A program made the translations under genes and the position numbers. Positions 17,663-26,632 of a stretch of 64,000 nucleotides of DNA are shown here, piece after piece; position 1 is the first letter of the stretch, and every line of letters starts with the position of its first letter. The DNA is from Candidatus Hebobacterum abditum (GTDB lineage Bacteria > Armatimonadota > Hebobacteria > Hebobacterales > Hebobacteraceae). Location of the stretch: the NCBI GenBank assembly GCA_029821875.1, contig JALGXW010000018.1:1-64000 (forward strand), written 5' to 3'. The notes beneath the pieces are model-generated. The model did not search any database and was not told the DNA's origin. It saw only the letters and a list, made by a program, of their open reading frames with translations.

Positions 17663-18352
17663 GTGACCATTCGCATCAACAGCCGTGCGCTCTGGTTCTC
17701 AGCCCTGCGCGGCCTGGGCTGGGGATTCCTGCTTTTCGAGGTTCTGTGCCTCGTTGCATCCCTTGTGTCCGGCCCACTGAGCAGTGGGGGAGGTACTTCG
17801 CTGCGCGCCTGGGTGACGCTTGTGGTGGCTGCCGTGTTGGCGGGCGGGCTGTTTGTCTTCCCGGTCTATGCCATCGCTATGAGCGCGATACGAGCGACTC
17901 GGCCGCCGAGCGTGTGGTGGGCACGCACAATGCTCGTGTACGCAGTGCTGACGCCTGTGCTGCTGCTGGCGGCGCTCGAACGGTCCAACTTCTGGGGTAC
18001 GGAACCCGGGTACGTGTACCTGTGGACAGTGACGATCGTGTCAATGGCCGCTTCGGGGTTCGCCTTGCTTCCCTTGCGAGGTGCGCGCCCTGGCGAGGAC
18101 GAGGGCGAAGTGGTTCTGCCTCTGTGGCAGATCCCTCTCGCGGTTCTGGCTGGACTGGCGCTCGGCGGGTTCGTCTACGCGACGCTGTACTTCCGGTGGC
18201 TTCTGCCGTCCCTTCCGTCCCTTGAGGAGGGAGCGGCGATACTCCTCTTGGTTCCGCAGTTCCTCCTGGCCAGCACAGTCGGCTGCTATGCCGTGGCACT
18301 GATGTGGCGGCTCTCCGGGCAGCGGGAGAGCGAAGCCGAGGTGAGCCCTTAG
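17663..18352 (+). CDS. Six-TM membrane protein, paralogue of the preceding gene
   Basis: 229 residues from GTG 17663. The longer frame from 17525 would translate the repeat element itself and is unlikely. The start is set by homology to the upstream paralogue: TIRINSRALWFSALRGLGW. Six TM segments, with a basic/acidic loop (RGARPGEDEGEVVLPL) before the last two, in the same position as the RRGRGEV loop of its paralogue. Function unknown. The shared regulatory element upstream suggests the pair is co-expressed. Confidence 0.75.
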   Translation: MTIRINSRALWFSALRGLGWGFLLFEVLCLVASLVSGPLSSGGGTSLRAWVTLVVAAVLAGGLFVFPVYAIAMSAIRATRPPSVWWARTMLVYAVLTPVLLLAALERSNFWGTEPGYVYLWTVTIVSMAASGFALLPLRGARPGEDEGEVVLPLWQIPLAVLAGLALGGFVYATLYFRWLLPSLPSLEEGAAILLLVPQFLLASTVGCYAVALMWRLSGQRESEAEVSP

Positions 18353-18360
18353 GCCCCCCC

Positions 18361-18390
18361 TTGACGGCCGCTGCCTTGCGGCGCGAGACT
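18361..18390 (+). promoter_or_regulatory. Promoter-like repeat TTGACG-N18-GAGACT
   Basis: TTGACG 18361-18366, GAGACT 18385-18390, with a small GCCGC/GCGGC stem in the spacer. 56 nt before ATG 18447, same sense. Confidence 0.55.
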
Positions 18391-18446
18391 TCGGCGGGGA
18401 CATCTATTCGGCCGCGACCCCGACCCACATATATAAGGAGGGGATT

Positions 18447-18857
18447 ATGAAGGCGCTGAAGGTTGTGCTGGTGGTGCTGGGCATCGTCTGCATCCTGAGC
18501 ACCGCCCCCGCAGTGGTGGCGCCGTGGCCCGCCATCGTCCATTGGGCGGGGGTGTTCGGCTACGAGGTCCCGGCGGATCACCCGGTCTTCGTCTACTGCG
18601 TGCGCCTGTCCGCGCTGGGCTACGCGCTGATCGGGGTGTTCTTCCTGGTGGTGGCGAGCGACCCGCTGCGCTACCGGCCGATGCTCGTGCTCGCCGTCTG
18701 CGGCCTCCTCCTGACGGCCGCGCTGGCGCTGGCGACCGGGTGGCTCACGCAGATGCAGCCGCCCTGGTATCTGGTGGACTGCGTCTTCTCGCTGGTCGCG
18801 GCTCTGCTCATCCTCGCCCTCTGGCCGAAGCAGGCCAGCCCGGCGGCCACCGAGTAG
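18447..18857 (+). CDS. Four-TM small membrane protein
   Basis: 136 residues, start ATG 18447 after a strong AAGGAGG (8 nt). Four hydrophobic segments (about 4-22, 47-70, 79-96, 104-128) and a short hydrophilic tail. The pattern resembles DUF4345-type small proteins, but I cannot confirm this. A single-gene unit with its own promoter-like element, converging on the minus-strand gene at 18868. Confidence 0.8.
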   Translation: MKALKVVLVVLGIVCILSTAPAVVAPWPAIVHWAGVFGYEVPADHPVFVYCVRLSALGYALIGVFFLVVASDPLRYRPMLVLAVCGLLLTAALALATGWLTQMQPPWYLVDCVFSLVAALLILALWPKQASPAATE

Positions 18858-18867
18858 CCGCGCCGCC

Positions 18868-19725
18868 TCAAGGTGCGGTGTCAGATGTGTGTGCGCGCTC
18901 GTCGAGCACCTTCATCCCTGGTGGCAGCGTGAAGGCCAGGTCCTCCTCGCTGATCGGGACGTTGATCTCGAAGCCGGGGTCATAGGTCCCGTAGACCTTC
19001 TTCTCGATGGTGCCGTCCGGCCGATAGTCCACCCGCGTGTACCTGGCCGGGCCCCACAGCCCCTCGGTGTACTGCTTCAGCGCCGCCTCTTCCTCCCGCA
19101 TCAGAACGGCCTCGCCGGCCTCGGGGAGGTACCACACCAGGAGCTTGCGGACGGCGAAGCCCCTCGCCACGTCCACCCAGACCCGGACCCGCGAAATCGG
19201 GCTGCTGAACTCCACCACCACGCACTCGTGACCATCCACCTCCTCGCGGCCCACGATGGCTGCTTGCCAACCCACCTGAGGATAGAGGATCGTCTGCGGC
19301 CAGGCGCCGATGCTGCGCGGGTCCACGAATATCGAGAACATGCTGTTCGTGACGCCTTTCTTCCCGTCGTACCGGCGCGCACCGGCAGCGTCGAGCCACT
19401 CGGTCGTGGTCTTCCCGTCGTAGAGGCCCTCGAAGTTGGCGGCCTCGCCAGTGTGCACCTGGCCGGACATCCGCAGGCGCTCCCCGTCGAAGGCGGCGGT
19501 GAGGACCTGCACGATGGAGAGCTTCTCGCTTTCCTCCATGGGAAGGGTGGTGACGAGGTGCACCGAGCCCCGGCAGCTCGTGACGGCGCGGAAGCGCTCG
19601 TACATCCCGACACGAATCAGCTCGAGCAGCTCCTCCTCGGAGGCGGGCGTCGGGCCGGCCAGCAGGACCGTCACTGCCAGTAGGCCGGCGAGCAGCACAC
19701 CCAGGCCGCGCCTTGCATCGCTCAT
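18868..19725 (-). CDS. Secreted LolA/outer-membrane-lipoprotein-sorting-like protein
   Basis: 285 residues. A signal peptide (RRGLGVLLAGLLAVTVLLAGPTPA) is followed by a beta-rich single domain with the pattern of LolA/LolB- or DUF-type lipid carriers: SCRGSVHLVTTLP, FDGERLRMSGQV, YDGKTTTEWL and a C-terminal FEINVPISEEDLAF. Start ATG 19725 has AGGAGGGGAG 6 nt upstream. If real, it carries hydrophobic ligands in the periplasm; this is inferred from fold style. Histidine phosphatase is the next gene upstream on this strand (21 nt between). Confidence 0.75.
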   Translation of the reverse strand: MSDARRGLGVLLAGLLAVTVLLAGPTPASEEELLELIRVGMYERFRAVTSCRGSVHLVTTLPMEESEKLSIVQVLTAAFDGERLRMSGQVHTGEAANFEGLYDGKTTTEWLDAAGARRYDGKKGVTNSMFSIFVDPRSIGAWPQTILYPQVGWQAAIVGREEVDGHECVVVEFSSPISRVRVWVDVARGFAVRKLLVWYLPEAGEAVLMREEEAALKQYTEGLWGPARYTRVDYRPDGTIEKKVYGTYDPGFEINVPISEEDLAFTLPPGMKVLDERAHTSDTAP

Positions 19726-19746
19726 CGTCTCCCCTCCTGTCCAGTG

Positions 19747-20370
19747 CTAGGCCGTCGGCCCATTCGCCTCAGGTGCTCCCCCCGCCAGGTGGCTTGTATC
19801 GTTGCGGCGCAGGACGCGGAAGGTGGACCCGGACCCCTCGACCTCCCAGATGCCGGTGTGGTCGATCTCGAGCCTCATCCCCATGTCGGCGCGGAGGTCG
19901 GGGCAGAGCAGCGTGAGGATCACGTTGTTCACGACGCCGTGGGCGACGATGGCGAGGGTGCCCGCCTCCTCATCGGTGACATGGCGAGCCACTATGGGCC
20001 AGACTCGGCCGGCCACATCGTCCAGGCTCTCTCCCTCGGGAGGGCCGACATCAGTGCGTCCCGCTTGCCAGTGGGCCACGAGTTGGCTCCACTGCCGCTG
20101 CTCCTCGTGTCCCCAGGGCCAGAGCCTCCCCAGGCCGATCTCCCTCAGTTCCGGCTCCACGACGAGCGGCGCGCCGACGGCCTCGGCGAGCGGCCGCGCC
20201 GTCTCCGCCGCGCGCTCCATGGAGGAGCAGACGACGCGGTCCAGCGCGGAATCTCCCAGGGCCTCGGCCAGACGCGCCGCCTGCGTTCGGCCGGCCTCGC
20301 TCAGCGGCGGATTATTGCCGGAGGAGAGGTCGGTCTCGGGCTCGGCATGGCGGATGAGGAGCACTCGCAT
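19747..20370 (-). CDS. Histidine phosphatase (phosphoglycerate-mutase-like) family protein
   Basis: 207 residues. The N-terminal RHAE motif (LLIRHAEPETD, His 8) is the phospho-accepting His; Arg in SSMERAAETA and the second His in IVAHGVVNN complete the branch-1 catalytic set. PLSEAGRTQA is the usual phosphate-loop neighbour. Substrate unknown: it could be a phosphomonoester in cofactor or carbohydrate metabolism. Start ATG 20370 after GGGAGGGG. It lies 21 nt upstream of the LolA-like gene, so they may be cotranscribed. Confidence 0.93.
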   Translation of the reverse strand: MRVLLIRHAEPETDLSSGNNPPLSEAGRTQAARLAEALGDSALDRVVCSSMERAAETARPLAEAVGAPLVVEPELREIGLGRLWPWGHEEQRQWSQLVAHWQAGRTDVGPPEGESLDDVAGRVWPIVARHVTDEEAGTLAIVAHGVVNNVILTLLCPDLRADMGMRLEIDHTGIWEVEGSGSTFRVLRRNDTSHLAGGAPEANGPTA

Positions 20371-20479
20371 CCCCTCCCAGTTCCGTCGCCGAGAGGTCCG
20401 CTCCTCTTCCGGATGGCCGGGCGCTTCGCAGGGGAGGCGCCTCGGGCGGCTCGCCTCGCGGCCCTGCTCAGATCTACGC

Positions 20480-20509
20480 TTGACGGCCGCTCTCCCCCAG
20501 CGCGAGAGT
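20480..20509 (+). promoter_or_regulatory. Promoter-like repeat TTGACG-N18-GAGAGT
   Basis: TTGACG 20480-20485, GAGAGT 20504-20509, 46 nt before GTG 20556 in the same sense. Core GGCCGCT...CAGCGC conserved. Confidence 0.6.
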
Positions 20510-20555
20510 GGGGAGGGGAGGCGCCGGCGAAACTCCCAGCAGTGGAAGCCGACAC

Positions 20556-21437
20556 GTGAAGAGACCGGCCCTCACAACCGCCGCCCGGATCGCCCGCCGC
20601 GCATGGCCGCTGGCCGTTGTGTTGGTCGCGTTTGTCTTCCTTGCCACAAGGCTCGGGCGCTCCCCGACCGAGCCGCAGCCGGTGCCGTCACGGCAAGAGG
20701 GCGAGACCATCGCGAGACGCATCCCGCCCCCGCCGGGGTATGACTTCGTGCGCGCACAGCCCGGCAGCTTCGAGGAGTGGCTCGCCCAGCTTCCCCTCAA
20801 GCCCGGGCGGCCGCCGGTTCGTCTCCACGATGGGAGCGAGAAGCCGAACCAGGACGCGCACCACGCGGTGATGGACATCGATGTCGGAGCTCGCGACCTC
20901 CAGCAGTGCGCCGATGCCATCATCAGGCTGCGGGCGGAGTACCTCTGGGCGGCCGGCCGCTACGCCGATATCCACTTCAACTTCACCAGCGGCGACCGCG
21001 CCGACTACGAGCGATGGCGGGAGGGCTACCGGCCGCTGGTTGTCGGCGACAACGTGAGTTGGGTGAAGAGCGCCGGTCGGAATGAGTCCTACGAGAGCTT
21101 CCGCGACTACCTCACCACCGTGTTCCGCTATGCCGGCACGCATTCGCTCAGCGCGGAGCTATCGGCCGTGCCGGACGTCGCCCAGATGAAGATCGGCGAT
21201 GTCTTCATCCGCGGCGGCTTCCCCGGGCACGCGGTGATCGTGGTGAACATGGCCGAGAAGACGGAGACGCGGGAGCGACTGTTCCTGCTCGCGCAGAGCT
21301 ACATGCCGGCCCAGGATATCCACATACTCAGCAACCCGACCGACCCCGACCTGAGCCCGTGGTACTCCCTCGCCTTCGGCGATCGGCTCAAGACTCCCGA
21401 GTACACCTTCCGCAGGGACGAGTTAAGGCGCTTCTGA
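20556..21437 (+). CDS. DUF4846-domain protein, membrane-anchored
   Basis: 293 residues from GTG 20556. An N-terminal TM anchor (WPLAVVLVAFVFLATRL) is followed by a DUF4846 domain: PPPPGYDFVRAQPGSFEEWL, LQQCADAIIRLRAEYLW, DIHFNFTSG and a C-terminal GDVFIRGGFPGHAVIVVNMAE. The Gly-His-Ala pattern and preceding acidic residues are the most conserved part of the family. Function unknown; in other phyla such proteins appear on the surface or as lipoproteins. Its promoter-like element is the copy at 20480. Confidence 0.82.
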   Translation: MKRPALTTAARIARRAWPLAVVLVAFVFLATRLGRSPTEPQPVPSRQEGETIARRIPPPPGYDFVRAQPGSFEEWLAQLPLKPGRPPVRLHDGSEKPNQDAHHAVMDIDVGARDLQQCADAIIRLRAEYLWAAGRYADIHFNFTSGDRADYERWREGYRPLVVGDNVSWVKSAGRNESYESFRDYLTTVFRYAGTHSLSAELSAVPDVAQMKIGDVFIRGGFPGHAVIVVNMAEKTETRERLFLLAQSYMPAQDIHILSNPTDPDLSPWYSLAFGDRLKTPEYTFRRDELRRF

Positions 21438-21699
21438 GACCCGGGCAGGAGCCCTGCCTCACGAACTCCCCCGCACCGGTCTGCCCGCGGCCGTGCGGCC
21501 ATCTCCGCGCATGCCGCACAGCCGGGGCGCGTATTCGCCCGCGGACGAACCGACGAGGTATGGAACATACTGGCTAGCAAGGAACGTGGGCCGCGACCAT
21601 CCCGCCCGGGCAGCCGGCCACAGGCTGCTCGTTGCTGTGCGGACCCCGCGGAGTCGAGTATCACCAACTGGCGGCGGGGGTGGCCTCTCGGAGGGTACT

Positions 21700-22311
21700 A
21701 TGCGATCGGCTTATGCGGCTTCAGTGGGTCTCGCCAGCGCGGCCGTGGGCGTGCTGCTCGGCCACTTCCTGCCAAACCTGGGCGACACAGCGTGGACGGC
21801 CGGCGGCCTGTTCTTGTGCGGCGCCGCACTGTTCGGGCTCCTGCAGGGAACGCAGCGGCTCGGCTCGGAGCGGCGCGGCTTGGACCGGCGCGTCTCGGAC
21901 CGGCGCGGCGCCGAGCTGCCCGTCCCGGAGGTGGCCGTCCCGGACGTGGGCGTCCCGGAGGTGGGCGGCCCGGAGGTGGGCGGCCCGGAGGTGGAGGAGG
22001 AGCCCCAGCAAGCCCGGACGGACGGCGCGCCGCCTCTCGGGGAGATGCTCGTGAGCTATGGCCTGATATCAGAGGCCAACCTGCAGAAGGCGCTGGCGCG
22101 GCAGAAGAAGAGGGGCAGGCGTCTGGGTCAGGTGCTGGTGGAGATGCGGCTCGTCACGCTCGACCAGGTGTTGGCGGTGCTGCAGGAGCAGAGCTCGCGC
22201 AGGATCCACGGCGCCGTGCAGACGGCGCCAGATGCCCCCCGGCGCAGGGACTCGGAGACAGCCCCTGCTGGGGCGGCAGGCGACTGTAGTGTTTTCGCGA
22301 ACAGGGAGTAG
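21700..22311 (+). CDS. Two-TM protein with VPEVG repeats and MshEN-like (type II secretion ATPase N) domain
   Basis: 203 residues, ATG 21700 after GGAGG. Two TM segments (YAASVGLASAAVGVLLG, GGLFLCGAALFGLL), then a basic stretch with RRGLDRRVSDRRGA, then five tandem PEV(A/G)xP-type repeats (21925-22000), then GEMLVSYGLISEANLQKAL and LVEMRLVTLDQVLAVLQEQ, the two helical half-motifs of the MshEN/GspE N-terminal domain. That domain binds c-di-GMP or a partner in pilus or secretion ATPases; here it stands alone on a membrane stalk. It could link the pilin neighbourhood to a sensor, but no ATPase is in the window. Confidence 0.78.
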   Translation: MRSAYAASVGLASAAVGVLLGHFLPNLGDTAWTAGGLFLCGAALFGLLQGTQRLGSERRGLDRRVSDRRGAELPVPEVAVPDVGVPEVGGPEVGGPEVEEEPQQARTDGAPPLGEMLVSYGLISEANLQKALARQKKRGRRLGQVLVEMRLVTLDQVLAVLQEQSSRRIHGAVQTAPDAPRRRDSETAPAGAAGDCSVFANRE

Positions 22312-22400
22312 TACAACACGGCCGAACTGTGGCAGTGGAGTACAACTCAATCAGCGTGAAGCCTGAGTTTCGCGCAGAGCAGGGCCTCGCCTTCAGGCTA

Positions 22401-22442
22401 GGCCGCGGAGAGACAATCATCCTCTCCGCGGTCGCTTTTTTT
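22401..22442 (+). terminator. Strong rho-independent terminator
   Basis: Stem GGCCGCGGAGAG/CTCTCCGCGGTC (22401-22433) with a 9-nt loop, followed by GC and a run of eight T. It ends the MshEN-like gene. Confidence 0.9.
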
Positions 22443-22588
22443 CGCCCGAACAGCACACCAGCCGCCTTCGCCTTCCGCCCTTCGACCTCGCTCGCCGTTT
22501 GCTCGCCCCGGCCCTCCCGGCCGCTCTCTGCGGCGCGAGCGTTGGGAAGAGCGTGTCTGCGGGACCCCCGAGCCCGTTCCCTTGCCTG

Positions 22589-22617
22589 TTGACGCAGCAG
22601 GCGAGTTCCTGCATACT
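22589..22617 (+). promoter_or_regulatory. Promoter of prepilin paralogue 2, long leader
   Basis: -35 TTGACG (22589-22594), 17-nt spacer, -10 CATACT (22612-22617). The leader to ATG 22838 is about 214 nt. The 526-bp gap 22312-22837 also holds the terminator at 22401 and a GCCGC/GCGGC stem at about 22511-22528 that resembles the promoter-like repeat without its TTGAC. Confidence 0.6.
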
Positions 22618-22837
22618 ACCCCTGCGTGTGTGCGCACGTGGATTTGCATCCTCATCAGGGCCTTACCAGGGGCACGGGCCACTGGGATCCGGGCGGACCC
22701 GAGGCGGGGCGTCTGGGCCGACCCGGAGCGCCGAGGCGGCGGAGAGGAGGTGAGGCGGTCAAGCTGCGTGAGGCGGCGTGTGGTGGATGTCCCGATGTCT
22801 GGATCCGTATCGAAGCTTTCCAAGGAGGTGGAGACGG

Positions 22838-23986
22838 ATGTTCAGACGGAGAGGCTTCACCCTGATCGAGCTGTTGGTGGTCATCGCGATCATCGGGATC
22901 CTTGCGGCGATGGTGTTCCCGGTCTTCGCGAGGGCGCGCGAATCTGCGCGCAAGGCGGTGTGTCTGTCGAATGTGAAGAACCTCGCCCTGGCCGTTCAGA
23001 TGTACCTGGCGGACAACAACGACACGTTCCCGCCGTCGGAGCACCGCCAGGAGGCCTATGACTACTTCGCCACGGGCCCGGGCGGGGGCGACCCCGCCGA
23101 GGATTGCCACGACATTTGGCATATGGTGCACTTCGCAAATCCCTATCTCCGGTGGCCTGTCGTCTTGGACGAGTACGTCAAGAACCGCGACGTCTGGCAG
23201 TGCCCCAGCGCCAAGATGATGAGTGCCGCGAGCTTCCTCCTCCCAGGCCCCGATTGGCTGTTGTATCTGCAGGTGAATGAGAACCAGTGGGGCGATGGCT
23301 CGCTTGCCGGCGGTCCCTGTTTGCACATGACCTTTCCGCCGGGATGGGGCGGGACAGTGACCGACTCCATCCTACAGCAGCGCAATGCCGGCATTGATGA
23401 TAGCGAGGGCTCGCAGCAGGGGGCTCACAAGACCTTCGTCCAGACGATCACCCCAGCCCAGGAGAACTTCTACGATGCGAAGCTGGTGGAGTACCAGGAC
23501 GTCGCCCACGTGCCTGTGCTCGCGGACGGCGGCCTCTCGGCAAGCTGGCTCAGCATCGCCACCATGGCCTATCCCGACATCTGCTGCGCGGAGTGCAGGG
23601 GAGTGCACGGGATCGCCTGGGGAGGGAGCCCCGACGACCCGTGCGCAATGAACGAGGAGGGCTGGTGCGACGGGTGCTGGGAGATGCACGCCAACTACAG
23701 CATGTACACAAACGACACGCTGAAGCAATATACTCGGCACCTCGGCGGCAGCAACATTGGATGGGCCGACGGCCATGCCTCATGGGTCAATGCCAAGAGG
23801 CTCGCGTCGATGAGCGACGAGGGAGACATAGAGGGCGTGGGCTGGATCTGCACGGGCCCGCCCGGCAGCGGCTGGGGTGGCACCAACCCCGTAACGTACG
23901 CGAATGAGTGCGGAGGACTCGTCCCGGGGTTGGTCTTCATCCACAACGAGCCCGTCGACTGGAATGGCAACCGTTTTAGGTATTGA
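22838..23986 (+). CDS. Prepilin-type protein with H-X9-DG domain (paralogue 2)
   Basis: 382 residues. ATG 22838 after AGGAGGTG. The leader [23 protein letters not shown] carries Gly-Phe at the cleavage site and Glu+5; [19 protein letters not shown] follows. The globular domain contains [31 protein letters not shown] and the H-X9-DG motif [13 protein letters not shown]. It is about the same length as paralogue 3 and clearly its closest relative. Expected on the cell surface in a pilus or sheath-like fibre. A terminator of the same type as its neighbour's lies at 24081. Confidence 0.93.
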   Translation: MFRRRGFTLIELLVVIAIIGILAAMVFPVFARARESARKAVCLSNVKNLALAVQMYLADNNDTFPPSEHRQEAYDYFATGPGGGDPAEDCHDIWHMVHFANPYLRWPVVLDEYVKNRDVWQCPSAKMMSAASFLLPGPDWLLYLQVNENQWGDGSLAGGPCLHMTFPPGWGGTVTDSILQQRNAGIDDSEGSQQGAHKTFVQTITPAQENFYDAKLVEYQDVAHVPVLADGGLSASWLSIATMAYPDICCAECRGVHGIAWGGSPDDPCAMNEEGWCDGCWEMHANYSMYTNDTLKQYTRHLGGSNIGWADGHASWVNAKRLASMSDEGDIEGVGWICTGPPGSGWGGTNPVTYANECGGLVPGLVFIHNEPVDWNGNRFRY

Positions 23987-24080
23987 TGCCAACTGAGAGG
24001 ACAGTTCAGATCTCGTCCTGCTGTGCGTGGTAGCTTAGCTGCCTAGCACGAGGCCGGGCCGAGATAGGTGTGTACACAAC

Positions 24081-24116
24081 GGCGGAGCGCCCACTCCGGG
24101 CGCTCCGCCCCTTTTT
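24081..24116 (+). terminator. Terminator of prepilin paralogue 2
   Basis: GGCGGAGCGCCC/GGGCGCTCCGCC (12-bp stem), loop ACTCC, then a CTTTTT tract. Confidence 0.9.
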
Positions 24117-24206
24117 CCGCACCTCCGAGCAGGCCCGGCCCGGAGACGACTTGGGGAAAGCGCTCCAGAACCGTCGAATGTTACAAGAAAACCGGCGGTA
24201 TTCCCA

Positions 24207-24235
24207 GTGACAAAACGGCGGATCGGCGCTACAAT
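24207..24235 (+). promoter_or_regulatory. Promoter of prepilin paralogue 3
   Basis: -35 GTGACA (24207-24212), 17-nt spacer, -10 TACAAT (24230-24235). The leader is about 165 nt. The 417-bp gap 23987-24403 contains only this and the terminator at 24081. Confidence 0.6.
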
Positions 24236-24403
24236 TCTCCTGCAACAGCCGCCTAGTGCGCGGCCTCCGACGAGGCGTCGACGGCGCCTCGCGGTGCTTC
24301 CAGGAGGAGAGGAGGGAGGTGAGGCGGGACCACAATCGGGTGGTCGCGGTCCGCACGAGACCGCGAGGGATGTGCCTTTATTCCTAACGGGAGGTGTGAC
24401 GAA

Positions 24404-25552
24404 GTGAGCTTTAGCAGACGGAGAGGCTTCACGTTGATCGAGCTGCTGGTGGTCATTGCCATTATTGGCATCCTGGCAGCGATGGTGTTCCCGGTCTTCG
24501 CACGAGCGCGCGAATCGGCGCGCAAGGCGGTGTGTCTGTCGAACATAAAGAACATCGCCCTGGCCGTTCAGATGTACCTGGCGGATAACAACGACTCGTT
24601 CCCACCCTCGGAGCATCGCCAGGAGGTCATGGACTACTTCGGCACCGCGCCGGGCGGGGGCGACGACTGCCGCATCGGTGAGGACGGCGAGCGCGTGCCA
24701 TGGAAAGCCAGGGGGGCCAACCCGTATCTGAGGTGGCCCGTCATCATGGACGAGTACATTAAGAACCGCGACGTCTGGCGGTGCCCGAGCGCCAAGGTGG
24801 ACCAGGCGGCGGGCTTCATCTACGGGATCCAAGACTGGCTGCTGTATTTGCAGGTCAACGAGGGGAGCTGGGGAGAGGCCTTGGACCTCGGCCCGTGCGA
24901 GGGAGCGCAGCACTTCCCGGCCGGATGGGGCGGCGGCATCACCGACTCCGTCCTGCAGCAGTCGATGGCCTGGATAGATACCCGTCACGGAACGGGCGCA
25001 GGAAGCCACAAGACCTTCGTCCAGAACTACGCGGTCGGCGCGGGGAACTTCTTCGACATGAAGCTGGTGCAGTTCCAGGATGTGGCCCACGTCCCGGTCG
25101 TTGCGGACGGCGGCATGGGGGTGGGCTGGATAGGCATCCCCCAGGTGGCCTATCCCGACATCTGCTGCGCGGAGTGCAGAGGAATCCACGGGATCTCCTG
25201 GGGAGGCACCCCCGAGGACCCGTGCGCGATGAACACGGAGGGCTGGTGCGACGGGTGCTGGGAGATGCACGCCAACTACAGCATGTACAGAGACAACACG
25301 CTGAAGCAGTATGCTCGGCACCTGGGCGGCACCAACATTGGCTGGGCCGACGGCCACGCCACGTGGATGCACTCCCAGGCGCTGTTGAACATGTCCGACG
25401 AGGGAGAGATCGAGGGCGCCGGCCCAGTCTGCGCCACAGTTGCCAGCTCGGTGGAGGCCTATCGGGCGAACTGCAGCGATCCTCCCGAGCGGGGAATAGT
25501 ATTCCTGTACAACAACGCGATAGATGATATGGGAAGGGACACCATGCGGTGA
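24404..25552 (+). CDS. Prepilin-type protein with H-X9-DG domain (paralogue 3)
   Basis: 382 residues from GTG 24404, with GGGAGG upstream. [18 protein letters not shown] with the same leader, then [19 protein letters not shown]. The globular part repeats [13 protein letters not shown] and [13 protein letters not shown] of paralogue 2, differing in loops, e.g. RYPSRNG-type insertions. The recent duplication covers the coding region and the terminator stem (25640-25665). Role unknown; perhaps alternative subunits of one surface structure. Confidence 0.93.
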   Translation: MSFSRRRGFTLIELLVVIAIIGILAAMVFPVFARARESARKAVCLSNIKNIALAVQMYLADNNDSFPPSEHRQEVMDYFGTAPGGGDDCRIGEDGERVPWKARGANPYLRWPVIMDEYIKNRDVWRCPSAKVDQAAGFIYGIQDWLLYLQVNEGSWGEALDLGPCEGAQHFPAGWGGGITDSVLQQSMAWIDTRHGTGAGSHKTFVQNYAVGAGNFFDMKLVQFQDVAHVPVVADGGMGVGWIGIPQVAYPDICCAECRGIHGISWGGTPEDPCAMNTEGWCDGCWEMHANYSMYRDNTLKQYARHLGGTNIGWADGHATWMHSQALLNMSDEGEIEGAGPVCATVASSVEAYRANCSDPPERGIVFLYNNAIDDMGRDTMR

Positions 25553-25639
25553 GACCCGACTGCAGGCCCGGCGCTGGCGATGCGCAAGGGCTATGCTGAC
25601 CCGGTAGCTTCGGTCTACCGTGGCCGGTGTCTGAACAAG

Positions 25640-25673
25640 GGCGGAGCGCCTCCGGGCGCTCCGCCTCCGTTTC
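25640..25673 (+). terminator. Terminator of prepilin paralogue 3
   Basis: Stem GGCGGAGCGCC/GGCGCTCCGCC (25640-25665), loop TCCG, then TCCGTTT. The stem sequence matches 24081. The rest of the 389-bp gap 25553-25941 shows a boilerplate repeat at 25685-25705 and a decayed REP-like palindrome at 25901-25923. Confidence 0.75.
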
Positions 25674-25941
25674 CGGCAGGCCTCGGCCCTTCGGCAGGGC
25701 TCAGGGAAACAGGATGCTGTTGGGGCAAGCGGCGATGTGTCGCACCCGGCGGCCGCCACAGAACTCTCCGCGGGGCTTCACAATGCTGACACAGTGCGAG
25801 AGTAAGATGACACTAGCTCAATCAGCGTGAACCTCTAGCCTCCACGACCGCCTGGTCCCTCCGCCGGGCGGTCGAGCGTTTGCGCCATCTCGCCGATGGC
25901 ACTTCGGCAGCGTGCCGCCGAGGAGCAGGAAGGCCTCATCT

Positions 25942-26571
25942 GTGAGCATCCGTTCGGAGAACGACGCCAGGCGCTGGCAGCGCATCGGTCTTTGGCTGGT
26001 CGGTGCCACCATGGCCTACAACGCGGTGGAGGCCTTCGTGGCCCTATGGTCCGGACACGAGGCTGGGAGCATCGCGCTGGTGGGCTTCGGCCTCGACAGT
26101 GTGATCGAGCTCGCCGCCGCGGGCGTGCTGTTCTGGCGGCTGGGGGTGGAGGCGCGGGGAGCGGATCCGGAGGCCGTCGCCACCGCTGAGAGGAGGGTCC
26201 ACCGCTTCGTCGGCTTCACCTTCTTCGCTCTCGCGCTCTACGTCGTGGCGCAGGCCGGCTGGACGCTGCTGGGGGGCGCCCACCCCCAGGAGAGCCTTGT
26301 CGGCATCGTGCTCGCCATCGCCTCCCTGGTCATCATGCCGCTCATCGCGGCGGGGAAGCTGCGCGCCGCGGCCCACGTCGGCAGCGCTGCCCTCCGGGCC
26401 GAGGCAAAGGAGACTCTCGCCTGTTCCTACCTCTCCTTCACCTTGCTGCTGGGGCTGACGGCCAACTCCCTCGCCGGCCTCTGGTGGGCCGACCCGGCGG
26501 CCGCGCTGTTGATGGTGCCGTGGCTGGTGAAAGAGGGCCTGGAAGGAGTACGAGGCGAGGAGGACGACTGA
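25942..26571 (+). CDS. Cation-diffusion-facilitator-like membrane protein with unusual metal-site residues
   Basis: 209 residues, GTG 25942 or 25912 (uncertain start). Five to six TM segments in CDF order. TM2 reads LVGFGLDSVIELAA, where the Asp pair of a standard CDF DxxxD motif would be, and TM5 reads ETLACSYLS instead of HxxxD. It therefore belongs to a CDF side branch with a reduced metal site. No C-terminal metal-binding domain is present; the protein ends after TM6 with GLEGVRGEEDD. It might export a different ion or be regulatory. Confidence 0.75.
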   Translation: MSIRSENDARRWQRIGLWLVGATMAYNAVEAFVALWSGHEAGSIALVGFGLDSVIELAAAGVLFWRLGVEARGADPEAVATAERRVHRFVGFTFFALALYVVAQAGWTLLGGAHPQESLVGIVLAIASLVIMPLIAAGKLRAAAHVGSAALRAEAKETLACSYLSFTLLLGLTANSLAGLWWADPAAALLMVPWLVKEGLEGVRGEEDD

Positions 26572-26632
26572 GACGTCCGGGCCTCCGGCCGCGCTAGATC
26601 CTGCGGCGAAGAGGTCGCAGCCTCGTGCCCGG

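Noticed and set aside
21890-22005. Tandem 15-bp repeats as a CRISPR array
   Set aside because: They are in frame, code PEVG repeats and have no spacers; no cas genes nearby.
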